A stretch of DNA of 23,320 nt from an uncultured Eubacteriales bacterium (GCA_902462015.1 CABPZV010000013.1:1-23320), one strand, 5' to 3'. Positions 15,208-23,254 are shown, counted from the first letter of the stretch. The notes: generated by a model not told the origin, from the sequence alone. Numbers and translations are program-made.

Positions 15208-16431
15208 TTACTCTGTTGACCTTAACTGCGACGCGGCCGCCATTAACTGATTATCATCCGCGTCGGCAATTTCATACAAGTTTGCGGAAGAGAGGTTCTC
15301 ATCAGCTTCAATCAATATATCCGGAACCACACCTACCCCATCATAGTTATCGGAATAAGGCGGATTATACATACTTACTGTTACCCTGAGCGCCGAACCG
15401 TCTGCAAGCTTTACAATTTGCTGCATGCACCCCTTTCCATATGTCGTTGTCCCTACAAGAACTGCCTTATTATAATCCTGAAGAGCACATGAAAATAATT
15501 CTGCTGCGCTTGCCGTATGTCCATTAATCAATACAGCCATTGGCATGTCAATTTCGGAGGCATCAGAATTTCTAACAGTTTCTTTTCCATTCGAATCGAC
15601 AATTCTAATAATAGGACCTTCAGGAAGCAGCATATCAAGAATGCTCAAAATGCTTGTAAGCTCACCTCCGGGATTGTTCCGAACATCGAATACCAAAGAA
15701 GTCACGCCTTCGGAGATCAATGAGTTTATCGCATTTGTAAATTGCTCGGGAGTTTTGGCATCAAATGACGTAATCTTAACTATACCGATATCGCCAATGC
15801 TGCCCCCGTCATCTAAAACATGCCATGATACAGTCTGTTCGATTACATATCCGCGTAAAACAGAAAAAGATATTTCCTCCGCATAATTTTCGCCTCTCCG
15901 TACCGTGAATTCAGCTGTAGTCCCGGCTTCTCCCTGCAGCATTTTAACAGCTGCACTATAGCCAAGCTCCGAAACATATTCCGTTCCAATCATATATATA
16001 AGATCGCCTTTTTTCACACCCGCTTCAAGCGCAGGAGAATCCGGCATAACCGATACCACTTCAATTGCTGAATACTCGGTATTCTGCGTTACCGTAATTC
16101 CAATCCCCTGAAATTCTCCGTTTTGGTCACTTGTAAAAGCAGAATATTCATCCGCCGTCATGTATTCGCCGTAAAGATCTCCTGTCCCAGATATATATCC
16201 GTCCAGAACAGCCTCCTCAAGCTTTTTTTCATCTATTTCGCCTACATATAGTTTACGAAATTGTTCGTCCAGAGTTTTTAATTTCCCAATCAGGGAATTG
16301 CTGTACTCAGCTTTTATATTTTCTATTTGACGGTTATAGTTGCTGTTCATAAATATGCTTGTAATCTGGAATGTGACAATTGCAGCCAAAAATGCGGAAC
16401 ATACCGCAATAAGTACGTGCTTTTTCTTCAA
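15208..16431 (-). CDS. S41 family carboxy-terminal processing peptidase
   Basis: A 407-residue CtpA/CtpB-type serine protease. An N-terminal hydrophobic segment (residues 5-28) anchors it in the membrane with the protease outside. A PDZ domain spans about 105-185 (GIGITV, SPALEAGVKKGDLI). The catalytic domain has the Ser-Lys dyad, S308 in NGHTASAAELF and K333 in TTYGKGCMQ, 25 residues apart as usual. Substrates are probably envelope or sporulation-related proteins, cut near the C terminus. The start is TTG at 16431, chosen because AAAGGGGTG lies 5 bases upstream. All key residues are present. Confidence 0.92.
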   Translation of the reverse strand: MKKKHVLIAVCSAFLAAIVTFQITSIFMNSNYNRQIENIKAEYSNSLIGKLKTLDEQFRKLYVGEIDEKKLEEAVLDGYISGTGDLYGEYMTADEYSAFTSDQNGEFQGIGITVTQNTEYSAIEVVSVMPDSPALEAGVKKGDLIYMIGTEYVSELGYSAAVKMLQGEAGTTAEFTVRRGENYAEEISFSVLRGYVIEQTVSWHVLDDGGSIGDIGIVKITSFDAKTPEQFTNAINSLISEGVTSLVFDVRNNPGGELTSILSILDMLLPEGPIIRIVDSNGKETVRNSDASEIDMPMAVLINGHTASAAELFSCALQDYNKAVLVGTTTYGKGCMQQIVKLADGSALRVTVSMYNPPYSDNYDGVGVVPDILIEADENLSSANLYEIADADDNQLMAAASQLRSTE

Positions 16432-16529
16432 AGCCGCACCCCTTTCATATTATAATAATTATTACAAAGTTTACTTTTTTACAAATTTCTATTATTCAAT
16501 CAAAGATCCCACAGCACAATACATAGACG

Positions 16530-16575
16530 GCTGCGGTCAGCAATATTTATAATATTGCTGCCGCAGCACTTTTTT
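16530..16575 (+). terminator. Very strong hairpin with T-run on the plus strand
   Basis: A 17-bp stem with one bulged base and a 3-base loop: GCTGCGG/CCGCAGC then CAGCAATATT/AATATTGCTG. It is followed on the plus strand by CTTTTTTA (16569-16576). It lies 27 bases beyond the stop of the SGNH hydrolase, where a minus-strand terminator is expected, but its T-run serves the plus strand. As a hairpin it may still end or protect the minus-strand transcript. Confidence 0.6.
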
Positions 16576-16602
16576 ATTCTGACTAAACCCCAAAGGAGAT
16601 TT

Positions 16603-17676
16603 TCAACTTACAATAAAAGAAATAAAATGCAGACCTGTTCCAGAAGAGCCTTCAGGTATATCATCAAGAATTCTGAGTTTAAAAACATGTTCACCATACT
16701 CAATTTCGTTTGTCATACACATTGCTATCTGACCGTCCCGCGAGTAGGAACAGTCCTTTTTTTCAGGACCGTCATCTATACTATAAGCAAAGTATCCCGA
16801 ATTATCGGTCATCGCCTGATATATTCCTGCGCGGCGTCCCGTAAACCTGAGCTCAATCCAAGAACCGGGTTTATCGGCCTTTATATAATGCGTACCTTTA
16901 CCGCATATCGGTTCATTCACTATTGTCCAGCCGTCAGACATAACTGCTTCCGACGGATCTACCATTCTCGCCTCTGTACGGTCAAATTTTGCAAGCTTCT
17001 GCGGCAGATTATCAAACGAAACAAGTCCAGTGGGAACTTCCCCTCCGTTGAGATAATTATCTAACTGTGCCGTCAATGCATCTGCGCAGATACGGTAGCC
17101 TTCATCGTTAGGATGAACATTATCATGAGTATATCGGAGCCAATCTCCGCCGGCACACAGATTAACAGAATTCCTAAGAACTTCTCCGATATCTACAGAC
17201 AAAATATTTCCGTAATAATGAGCAACAGCCGCATGAGCTGAACGGCTTTCAAGCTCGCTTCCGGTTACCAACGCCTGAGTAGTATACAACGTAGCCGTAT
17301 ATATAAAAATAATATCTGCCGTTGGTTTCCGTGTGCGGATTTTACGTACAATTGCCTCCATATCAGAAAAAATTCCGTCATAAGGCCAGCCCCAGTCATT
17401 TACCGCAAATTCAACAAAAACAAGATCAGGATCCGACTTGTCCAGAAGCTCATGCTCGATACGATAAACACCAAGCATAGAACCTGTTCCACCAATTGCA
17501 GCATTTTCAAATCTGAATTCTGTATCCGGATATGTTTTTTCAAACCAATCACAAGTACGTCCTGCCCAGCTTGTTTTAGGACTCGAAGCTCCGCACCCCT
17601 CCGTAATAGATCCGCCAATAAAACCAACACTAAGCTTCTTATCATGCTTCAGCCTATATATAGTGTTTTCAAGCAT
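16603..17676 (-). CDS. SGNH/GDSL hydrolase with C-terminal beta domain
   Basis: A 357-residue predicted esterase. Block I is FIGGSITEG with nucleophile S23; the oxyanion Gly is in GGTGS (62-66); block III Asn is N93 in FAVNDW; and block V holds D185 and H188 in DNVHPNDEGY. All four SGNH residues are therefore present. Residues about 235-357 look like a beta-sandwich (GSWIELRFTGRRAGI, FKLRILDD), as in carbohydrate-esterase relatives, which suggests deacetylation of a glycan. No signal peptide is seen, so it should act inside the cell. ATG 17676 follows AAGGAG. A structured noncoding element ending in a terminator-like hairpin lies directly upstream, so expression may be attenuated. Confidence 0.85.
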   Translation of the reverse strand: MLENTIYRLKHDKKLSVGFIGGSITEGCGASSPKTSWAGRTCDWFEKTYPDTEFRFENAAIGGTGSMLGVYRIEHELLDKSDPDLVFVEFAVNDWGWPYDGIFSDMEAIVRKIRTRKPTADIIFIYTATLYTTQALVTGSELESRSAHAAVAHYYGNILSVDIGEVLRNSVNLCAGGDWLRYTHDNVHPNDEGYRICADALTAQLDNYLNGGEVPTGLVSFDNLPQKLAKFDRTEARMVDPSEAVMSDGWTIVNEPICGKGTHYIKADKPGSWIELRFTGRRAGIYQAMTDNSGYFAYSIDDGPEKKDCSYSRDGQIAMCMTNEIEYGEHVFKLRILDDIPEGSSGTGLHFISFIVS

Positions 17677-17698
17677 TTTTAATTTCTCCTTTCAATAT

Positions 17699-17933
17699 GG
17701 GCAAAAACCCGTTATAAGGCGCTTCGGGAATTAATTCATTAAGGGACTTGCCCGTCAAACGGCGTGGCAACCTCCAGTAGGAGATTGTATCTCCCACTGA
17801 ATGGTGAAATGTAATCCGCCGCCATAGAAGCGGTGAACATCTTCCCTAAGTTATAACTGCCGCCGAAAAAAGTAAGCGTATTCAAACGCCTTAAAAGCTA
17901 ACGTCCTGACAGGCCAACGCCATAAAAATGGCG
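17699..17933 (-). ncRNA. Hairpin-rich leader element, candidate cis-regulatory RNA or dispersed repeat
   Basis: This gap between asnA and the SGNH hydrolase gene is richer in GC and hairpins than its surroundings. On the minus strand, in order, hairpins lie at 17933-17918 (CGCCAT-tttt-ATGGCG), 17892-17874, 17833-17819 (CCGC/GCGG region), 17794-17780 (GGAGAT-aca-ATCTCC) and 17770-17748 (TTGCC/GGGCAA). Last is 17728-17708 (CCCG/CGGG with an inner AAG/CTT), followed by TTTTT. The ribosome binding site of the hydrolase begins about 10 bases later. GGGCAA (17753-17748) can pair either with the earlier TTGCC or with TTGCCC at 17704-17699, so two exclusive folds are possible. I cannot match it to a known riboswitch class. 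It could alternatively be a short interspersed repeat. Confidence 0.5.
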
Positions 17934-17986
17934 AGATATTTGCATTTAACTAATAATACCTGCACAAAAAAATGACTGCTCTAATA

Positions 17987-18991
17987 TCAAAGTAGCGGAA
18001 TTCCGCCTTTTTCACAGTTAAGATATGTCTCATCATCCCAGACCGATACCTGAACTTCACCTATATGCGCTTTTTGGAGAAGAAGCATACATAAACGCGA
18101 CTGGCCGATACCTCCTCCGATTGTTAAAGGAAGCTTTCCTTCAAGAAGCATCTTATGATATGTAAACTCCCGGCGCTCATTCAGTCCAAGCTCAGACAGC
18201 TGACTGTCAAGCGACTTTTCATCGACACGAATTCCCATAGAAGACAGCTCAAATGCCATTTTCAGCACTTCGTTCCAAACAAGAATATCTCCGTTAAGAT
18301 TCCAGTCGTCATAATCCGGGGCTCTTCCGTCATGTCTTAATCCTGAACGAAGCCTCTTTCCTATCTGCATAACAAAAACCGTTTTATGCTCACGAACAAA
18401 AGCATTTTCTCTTTCTTTAGGCAACAAATCCGGATATATATCTTCAAGCTCCTGAGAGGTAACAAACGTTACATTACGTCTGATCTCGCATGAAAGCCCT
18501 GGAAATTCTTTCTTCAGTTTTTCATTTGCATCACAAACAGCTCCGACGATTGCGGAAACAAAACAGCGAAGTGTAACTTCATTGCGTTCTTCGCGTGTGA
18601 TTATCCGTTCCCAATCCCACTGATCGGTATAAACCGAATGCAGGTTATCCATCTCCTCATCGCGGCGAATTGCATTCATATCTGTGTATATGCCTTCACC
18701 CGGACTGAAGCCATACCGGAGAAGTGCCATACGTTTCCATTTCGCAAGCGAATGCACAACCTCCGCCTTAATATCAGTATTGGCAATGTCAAAGCTAACA
18801 GGACGTTCAGTACCGTTAAGATTATCATTCAGACCGGTAAGCGGATTCACAAAAAGAGGCGCCGTGACCCGTTTAAGATTTAAAGCCAATGCCAGGCCCT
18901 GCTGAAAACTCTGTTTAATTATGCCAATTGCCGTTTGGGTATCATACAAATCGAGAACCGGCATGTAGTTTTCCGGAATTATTGTATGCAT
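17987..18991 (-). CDS. asnA: Aspartate--ammonia ligase (asparagine synthetase A)
   Basis: A 334-residue AsnA, which makes asparagine from aspartate, ammonia and ATP through an aspartyl-AMP intermediate. The fold is that of class II tRNA synthetases. Recognisable segments are APLFVNPLTGLNDNLNG and ERPVSFDI at the N terminus, the central LHSVYTDQWDWE, and the C-terminal LTIGGGIGQSRLCMLLL, the motif 3-like ATP site. Length is standard. ATG 18991 follows GGAG. It stands alone with its own consensus promoter and a leader of about 145 bases containing three hairpins, so attenuation is plausible. Confidence 0.96.
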   Translation of the reverse strand: MHTIIPENYMPVLDLYDTQTAIGIIKQSFQQGLALALNLKRVTAPLFVNPLTGLNDNLNGTERPVSFDIANTDIKAEVVHSLAKWKRMALLRYGFSPGEGIYTDMNAIRRDEEMDNLHSVYTDQWDWERIITREERNEVTLRCFVSAIVGAVCDANEKLKKEFPGLSCEIRRNVTFVTSQELEDIYPDLLPKERENAFVREHKTVFVMQIGKRLRSGLRHDGRAPDYDDWNLNGDILVWNEVLKMAFELSSMGIRVDEKSLDSQLSELGLNERREFTYHKMLLEGKLPLTIGGGIGQSRLCMLLLQKAHIGEVQVSVWDDETYLNCEKGGIPLL

Positions 18992-19007
18992 AAATCACTC
19001 CATTTCC

Positions 19008-19114
19008 CGGATTCGGCAAATAATTCCGCCGTTTTATCCGATTATAAATGACAAAGATGCCGGAACCGCCGGCAAATAAAAATCAAAAGGACAAGAGCAA
19101 TTATACCCTCTCCT
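19008..19114 (-). promoter_or_regulatory. Structured 5' leader of asnA
   Basis: Between the promoter and start codon the minus-strand transcript can form three hairpins. The first is AGGA..GAG / CTC..TCCT at 19114-19088, followed by TTTGATTTTT. The second is TGCCGG-CGGTT-CCGGCA at 19074-19058. The third is a nested CGGAT..CGGC / GCCG..ATCCG at 19040-19008, just before the ribosome binding site. The first resembles an intrinsic terminator. No T-box AGGGTGG-type motif is visible. Confidence 0.5.
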
Positions 19115-19143
19115 CTGTTTTGATATAGTACTTTTATTGATTT

Positions 19144-19172
19144 ATTTTACAACAAATCAGATACGATGTCAA
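19144..19172 (-). promoter_or_regulatory. Consensus sigma-A promoter of asnA
   Basis: TTGACA (19167-19172) and TAAAAT (19144-19149) on the minus strand are separated by exactly 17 bp. Transcription should begin near 19136. The rest of the gap up to trmL (19175-19345) is AT-rich and holds no gene I can support. Confidence 0.8.
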
Positions 19173-19345
19173 TAAGTTTAATTTAATTATACTCAAAAGT
19201 TTCAATATAAAGGCCTTTTTAAAATATATTTTTCTGATTTTATAGCTAAAAGCAAATGTCCCGCCTTTTTTATAGCGTCGAACTGTCAAGACAGCTGGTT
19301 CCGATTACCTTTCTTCGGCAGTGGTACAAATCCACCGGTGAAACG

Positions 19346-19861
19346 TTATATAACAGGCTTTTTGCCATTATTGAACGTATATCCGAGATATTTTCCCGAT
19401 TTCTCAAGTCCGGAAAATTGTCTCTGACGCAGAACCTCATATACCGCAACCGCAACAGTATTTGAAAGATTAAGGCTTCTCAATTTATGCCGCATTGGAA
19501 GTCTCACACATCTTTCAAGATTAGATTCAAGAAGATCCTCCGGAAGTCCACGTGTTTCCTTTCCGAACACAAGAAAACAATTGTCCGGATAATCAACCTC
19601 AGAATAACAGCGCGGCGCCTTTGTAGAAAAGTAATAAAGAAAATCACTTCTATGTTTCTCCAAAAAATCATCTAAACTGTCATAGTACGTTATATTAAGC
19701 TCATGCCAATAATCAAGTCCAGCGCGTTTCAGCTTTCTGTCATCAATAGCAAAGCCAAGCGGTCTTACAAGATGAAGCTCAGCTCCGGTTGCCGCGCACG
19801 TTCGGGCAATATTTCCGGTATTTTGCGGAATTTCAGGCTCCACAAGAACAATATTAATCAC
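19346..19861 (-). CDS. trmL: tRNA (cytidine/uridine-34 2'-O)-methyltransferase TrmL
   Basis: A 171-residue SPOUT (SpoU-class) methyltransferase that methylates the ribose of the wobble base in certain tRNA-Leu species. The trefoil-knot motifs are all present: IPQNTGNIART near the N terminus, LVFGKETRGLP in the middle and RSLNLSNTVAVAVYEVLRQ near the C terminus. Minimal length without an extra RNA-binding domain is typical of TrmL. The start is GTG 19861; the nearest Shine-Dalgarno-like GGAAAGG is about 14 bases away, so the site is weak. It lies about 145 bases after the RnfD-like gene. Confidence 0.93.
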   Translation of the reverse strand: MINIVLVEPEIPQNTGNIARTCAATGAELHLVRPLGFAIDDRKLKRAGLDYWHELNITYYDSLDDFLEKHRSDFLYYFSTKAPRCYSEVDYPDNCFLVFGKETRGLPEDLLESNLERCVRLPMRHKLRSLNLSNTVAVAVYEVLRQRQFSGLEKSGKYLGYTFNNGKKPVI

Positions 19862-19972
19862 AATAAATCATCATGCCTTTCCGACGTAAAAAAAGTATAC
19901 ATAACATAATAAGCTTATCATTTATCAGGCTATGCCCTTTGTACATACTCAAAATTCGGAGTAGATTTCACC

Positions 19973-20013
19973 TTCCGTGAAATAACGGTCTCTCTAACAG
20001 GAACTTCACGGAA
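19973..20013 (-). repeat. Inverted repeat spanning the stop codon of the RnfD-like gene
   Basis: TTCCGTGAA (19973-19981) and TTCACGGAA (20005-20013) are perfect 9-bp arms around a 23-base loop, with the TGA stop of the RnfD-like gene inside one arm. No T-run follows, so it is not a standard terminator; it may protect the transcript 3' end. A 30-codon frame (20022 to 19930, minus) crosses it. Confidence 0.45.
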
Positions 20014-21694
20014 TTTTTCCATGTCCCTCAAACACATTATGAAAAATTCTCGCTAAAAATGGAATAACATACAAATCTATAGGACGGGCAGTAAGATTCA
20101 TTATTAGTATCGCATATACAGTACTGTAAATTCCAACTCCAACGTATCTGAAAATCACAGTAAGTACACCGCATCCGAATCCAAAGAGAATTTTTCCAGA
20201 TTTAAATAGCGGCGCAGTTGAAAAATCCGGCGCAAAATAAACTGCACATAAAGGTATCATACTACAAAGCATCTCAGTAATTGTAAATCTGTAGGACAGA
20301 AGATGACGGGGAAATATAAAATACAGCAATATTGTGACGGCAAGGAAACTAACCGGGACTTGCCATGAAATCACACGGCGTACAATAAGATATATAAGTC
20401 CTGCACAAATAAGAACAGCAGACACTTCTCCAATCGAACCAACGCGCTGACCAAGAATCATTTCCGCATACGATCCTGAAGGAAGTGATCTTCCGCATAT
20501 AGCTGAGAGCGGATATACTCCTGATATTCCGCTGATCATTTCCTCAGTTGCAAGCAAAGACAGTCTTGAAAAGGGAGCAGTAAATACAGCTACCGATTCT
20601 CTGAAAACAATAGAAACCAATGCAAATCCTGCAAGGGATGGATTCAGAAGATTTTTTCCTATACCTCCGAATATTTCCTTGATCACTACTGTTCCGAAAA
20701 ATGCCGCCACAACCGGAATCCATAGCGGAACCGCCGCAGGAAACAGAAGCGAAAGAAAGAGACCTTCTTTTGCCGCAGACATATTCTGAACAGTGACACG
20801 CCTGTGTATCAGATACTCAAACCAAAGTTCAAAACACACGCACGAAAGTACCGACACTAAGGAAACAAGAAGAACTCGAAAACCATACAGGTAAACCGCC
20901 CAGATAAGAAGCGGCACAGCAGCAATTATAAAATCAGTGTATATATTTCCCGGTGTCTTCCCGGCGGTGATATACGGAGAGTCAGAAAGTAATTTTTCAC
21001 TGCTTTTAGAACGTGAAAAATTATTTATTATGCGTCCGGCAAAGCGGCTTTTCTTGCCTTTTACCAATGTATCAGTTTTCTTATCTTCCTGAATATCGTC
21101 TTTACCCACTGCTGAATTTTTGCTGTATTTTTTTTCAAACTTTTCATTAAATATACGCTTAAAAGCTTTTTTATTTCCGGACGGAGAAAAGTCTGATTTT
21201 TTTTCTGCATTATATACCGATTTCTGCTTTGAAGAAACAGCCTTGGTTTCGTCTGATACCGTATCGAGTTCGGCATTAAAAACTTCTTCGGCTTGTCTGC
21301 CTGTTCCAGAATATCTTTCCGATGCATTATCTCTTTTTTCTGAAGCTTCCGATTGATTTCTTTCCGAACCATCTTCACAGATTGTTTCGGATGATTTTTG
21401 ATCGTTCTCAATATTTTCATTTTCTTTATCAAACTGATTGTATTTTTCAGCGAAAAAAAGCCGTGACTTATCAGCGGACAAGCTGCCCTTAAAATCAGAA
21501 CTGCTTTCACTCACGCCAGAGCGGTCCTCACAAAGGTCGAAGGAATCCTCCGCATCAAATATATCGTCATCCGCATCATCATTGCTCAGATGAAACCCTG
21601 TTTTTTCAGATGTTTTCGCCTCAAAATTTGTATAAAAGCGAAAGAGTTCTTCCTCAACACTCTTTTTTTTGTTTTCCTTACCTCCGTCTGACAT
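20006..21694 (-). CDS. Divergent RnfD-like membrane protein with long charged N-terminal extension
   Basis: A protein of about 562 residues. The C-terminal 320 residues are an RnfD/NqrB-type membrane domain with many hydrophobic helices, starting at SDSPYITAGKTP. It keeps GGIGKNLLNPSLAG (family GGxGxNxxNPA) and YFAPDFSTAP (family ATDPVTSP). The flavin-attachment site, usually SGATPL with FMN on the threonine, reads SGVYPL here, with Y394 in place of threonine. The first 235 residues are hydrophilic, rich in E, K, S and D, with no recognisable domain; ordinary RnfD proteins lack this. I chose ATG 21694 over the in-frame ATG 21724 because AAGGAGG precedes it. It overlaps the RnfC-like gene by 17 bases. 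Rnf complexes couple ferredoxin and NAD to ion pumping, but this subunit may have lost flavin chemistry. Confidence 0.82.
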   Translation of the reverse strand: MSDGGKENKKKSVEEELFRFYTNFEAKTSEKTGFHLSNDDADDDIFDAEDSFDLCEDRSGVSESSSDFKGSLSADKSRLFFAEKYNQFDKENENIENDQKSSETICEDGSERNQSEASEKRDNASERYSGTGRQAEEVFNAELDTVSDETKAVSSKQKSVYNAEKKSDFSPSGNKKAFKRIFNEKFEKKYSKNSAVGKDDIQEDKKTDTLVKGKKSRFAGRIINNFSRSKSSEKLLSDSPYITAGKTPGNIYTDFIIAAVPLLIWAVYLYGFRVLLVSLVSVLSCVCFELWFEYLIHRRVTVQNMSAAKEGLFLSLLFPAAVPLWIPVVAAFFGTVVIKEIFGGIGKNLLNPSLAGFALVSIVFRESVAVFTAPFSRLSLLATEEMISGISGVYPLSAICGRSLPSGSYAEMILGQRVGSIGEVSAVLICAGLIYLIVRRVISWQVPVSFLAVTILLYFIFPRHLLSYRFTITEMLCSMIPLCAVYFAPDFSTAPLFKSGKILFGFGCGVLTVIFRYVGVGIYSTVYAILIMNLTARPIDLYVIPFLARIFHNVFEGHGKIP

Positions 21695-23021
21695 CCGGCG
21701 CCCCGGCCTCCTTCCGTGTTGCATCGTAAACGAGCTTTTTTCCCAGCCTTATATTTTTAACAAGCGGAATACCGCACGGACATATATAAGAACAGCATCC
21801 GCATTCAGTACAGTCTTTAATTCTAAACGATATACACTTTTTTGTATTTTTTAGAGCAGAAAAATTTGAAAGATAGATAGGTGCAAGATGCGCAGGACAG
21901 ACTTCAACGCACTTTCCGCATCTGATGCAGTTTTTTATCTCTCGGTTTTCAATAACACAGTCAAACTGCAGCAATCTCATTCCGCGGTCAACAGTGTCAT
22001 TTTCTCTGTATACCCTGCCCCTCATCCTTCCGCCTGCAATAATTCTCAGCGGTCTTTCCCAAAAACCACCGCATATATTTTCAAGCACAGATATTTCAGA
22101 ACCATACGGAAGTATTACTGTCTTTGGTTTTCTTGGACAATCTCCTCCTACAGACAAAACCGCATTTGTACACGGAAGCCCTTCGGAAAAAGACGCAAAA
22201 AGCTCGACGCAGGATACGGCATCTATAACTGCATAACCGATTTCATACGGTCTTTTACCGTTTATAAGATTTGCTCCGGTGACTGAATTGATAACCTGCC
22301 CGTCCTCATAAAGCGGATACCTCTCAGCAGCAAAAACAACCGAAAATAATTTACTGCTTCCCTCTGCCTCCATAAAATGCTCCAGCTTTTCAGCCTGTCT
22401 CTTCATTGAATCAGAAAGAACAATTACCGCGTGTCTCAGTTCAAGAGCCTTTAAAATTATTTTAATCCCACAAAGCAGTCTCTCGGCATATTCAAGTATT
22501 ACACAGTGACTAACCTTGTCATCCGGATCGCACGGCACTGCGTTTATAATGAGTTGTTTTGCAGCTCCGCGTGATTCTGATATGTTCTTCCATAAAGGGT
22601 ATTTTTCTCTGCCTGCAACTCCGGTTTTACGGATAAATTCAATTAATTCATCTGGAGATGAATCTGCAAGACGTTTGCTGTACGGCTCTGGCGTTACAGT
22701 CTGATTGCTTCCGTCTCCGCGTATAATTATAAAACGGCGAAGTTCACCGTATATATCCTGTTTCTCCTCAATGCCGGTAACAGTTCCTGATATTCCGCTA
22801 TAAATCGGGACTGAAAACTCACCGTCAGAATCAGCGATTAGCTGTCCGGCCAAAACCTTATCTCCCGAAGATACTGCCGGTACAGCGGTCTCTCCGTTAT
22901 ATCCGTCCAAAGAAATCTTCACATATGAAACATCAGAAATTATGCACAATTCTTCACTTGAATTTTGACGCATGCGACGAAAGCTAACTCCGCCGCTCCC
23001 ATGGGAAAGTTTAGATGTCAC
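21678..23021 (-). CDS. Divergent RnfC-like iron-sulfur protein
   Basis: A 447-residue RnfC relative. The N-terminal barrel-sandwich region is recognisable (SSGDKVLAGQLIA, PIYSGISGTVTGIEE). Two 4Fe-4S motifs are intact near the C terminus: C365-C368-C371-C375 (CIRCGKCVEVCP) and C404-C407-C410-C414 (CTECGCCSYICP). The flavin/NADH region is not: the usual GGAGFPTHVK loop reads TGVAGREKYPLWKN, the usual GAECEP reads NAVPCDP, the N-terminal GGxHPP is absent, and GGPMMG reads GGRMRG. It may therefore pass electrons without binding NADH. I chose GTG 23021, 7 bases after GGAGGTG; an upstream GTG at 23030 lies inside that Shine-Dalgarno site. It is first in a two-gene operon. Confidence 0.83.
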   Translation of the reverse strand: MTSKLSHGSGGVSFRRMRQNSSEELCIISDVSYVKISLDGYNGETAVPAVSSGDKVLAGQLIADSDGEFSVPIYSGISGTVTGIEEKQDIYGELRRFIIIRGDGSNQTVTPEPYSKRLADSSPDELIEFIRKTGVAGREKYPLWKNISESRGAAKQLIINAVPCDPDDKVSHCVILEYAERLLCGIKIILKALELRHAVIVLSDSMKRQAEKLEHFMEAEGSSKLFSVVFAAERYPLYEDGQVINSVTGANLINGKRPYEIGYAVIDAVSCVELFASFSEGLPCTNAVLSVGGDCPRKPKTVILPYGSEISVLENICGGFWERPLRIIAGGRMRGRVYRENDTVDRGMRLLQFDCVIENREIKNCIRCGKCVEVCPAHLAPIYLSNFSALKNTKKCISFRIKDCTECGCCSYICPCGIPLVKNIRLGKKLVYDATRKEAGAPDVRRR

Positions 23022-23103
23022 CGAGATCACCTCCGGATATTTTGGGATTTATAAACTAATTTGGTGTTATATACTTAATTAAATTTAAGCATACGCTTTA
23101 TTT

Positions 23104-23132
23104 ATTATACAACATTTGAGCTTAAATTACAA
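23104..23132 (-). promoter_or_regulatory. Promoter of the RnfC-RnfD-like operon
   Basis: TTGTAA (23127-23132) and a perfect TATAAT (23104-23109) on the minus strand are 17 bp apart, giving a leader of about 75 bases before GTG 23021. Confidence 0.7.
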
Positions 23133-23186
23133 TGAAAATCGAAAGAAAATCGTATAAACATTTTATTAAAAATCGAATTAAAACTA

Positions 23187-23215
23187 TTGACAAGAAAAAA
23201 AAACTGTGATATAAT
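23187..23215 (+). promoter_or_regulatory. Consensus promoter of the tRNA gene
   Basis: TTGACA (23187-23192) and TATAAT (23210-23215) with a 17-bp A-rich spacer, a perfect sigma-A match, about 40 bases before the tRNA. It is back-to-back with the Rnf-like operon promoter. Confidence 0.88.
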
Positions 23216-23254
23216 AGATAAGCGTTGAGCATTTCTGACGCAGTTTTATAATAT

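Noticed and set aside
17699..17933. Remnant of an IS200/IS605 element with its guide-like RNA, or a group II intron end
   Set aside because: No transposase or reverse-transcriptase sense is found in any frame and no intron domain V pattern is seen. A repeat origin is left open.
19008..19114. T-box riboswitch before asnA
   Set aside because: No AGGGTGG-like antiterminator sequence or specifier-loop arrangement could be found.
21694..21724. Upstream ATG (21724) as start of the RnfD-like protein
   Set aside because: No ribosome binding site precedes it, while AAGGAGG lies 12 bases before ATG 21694.
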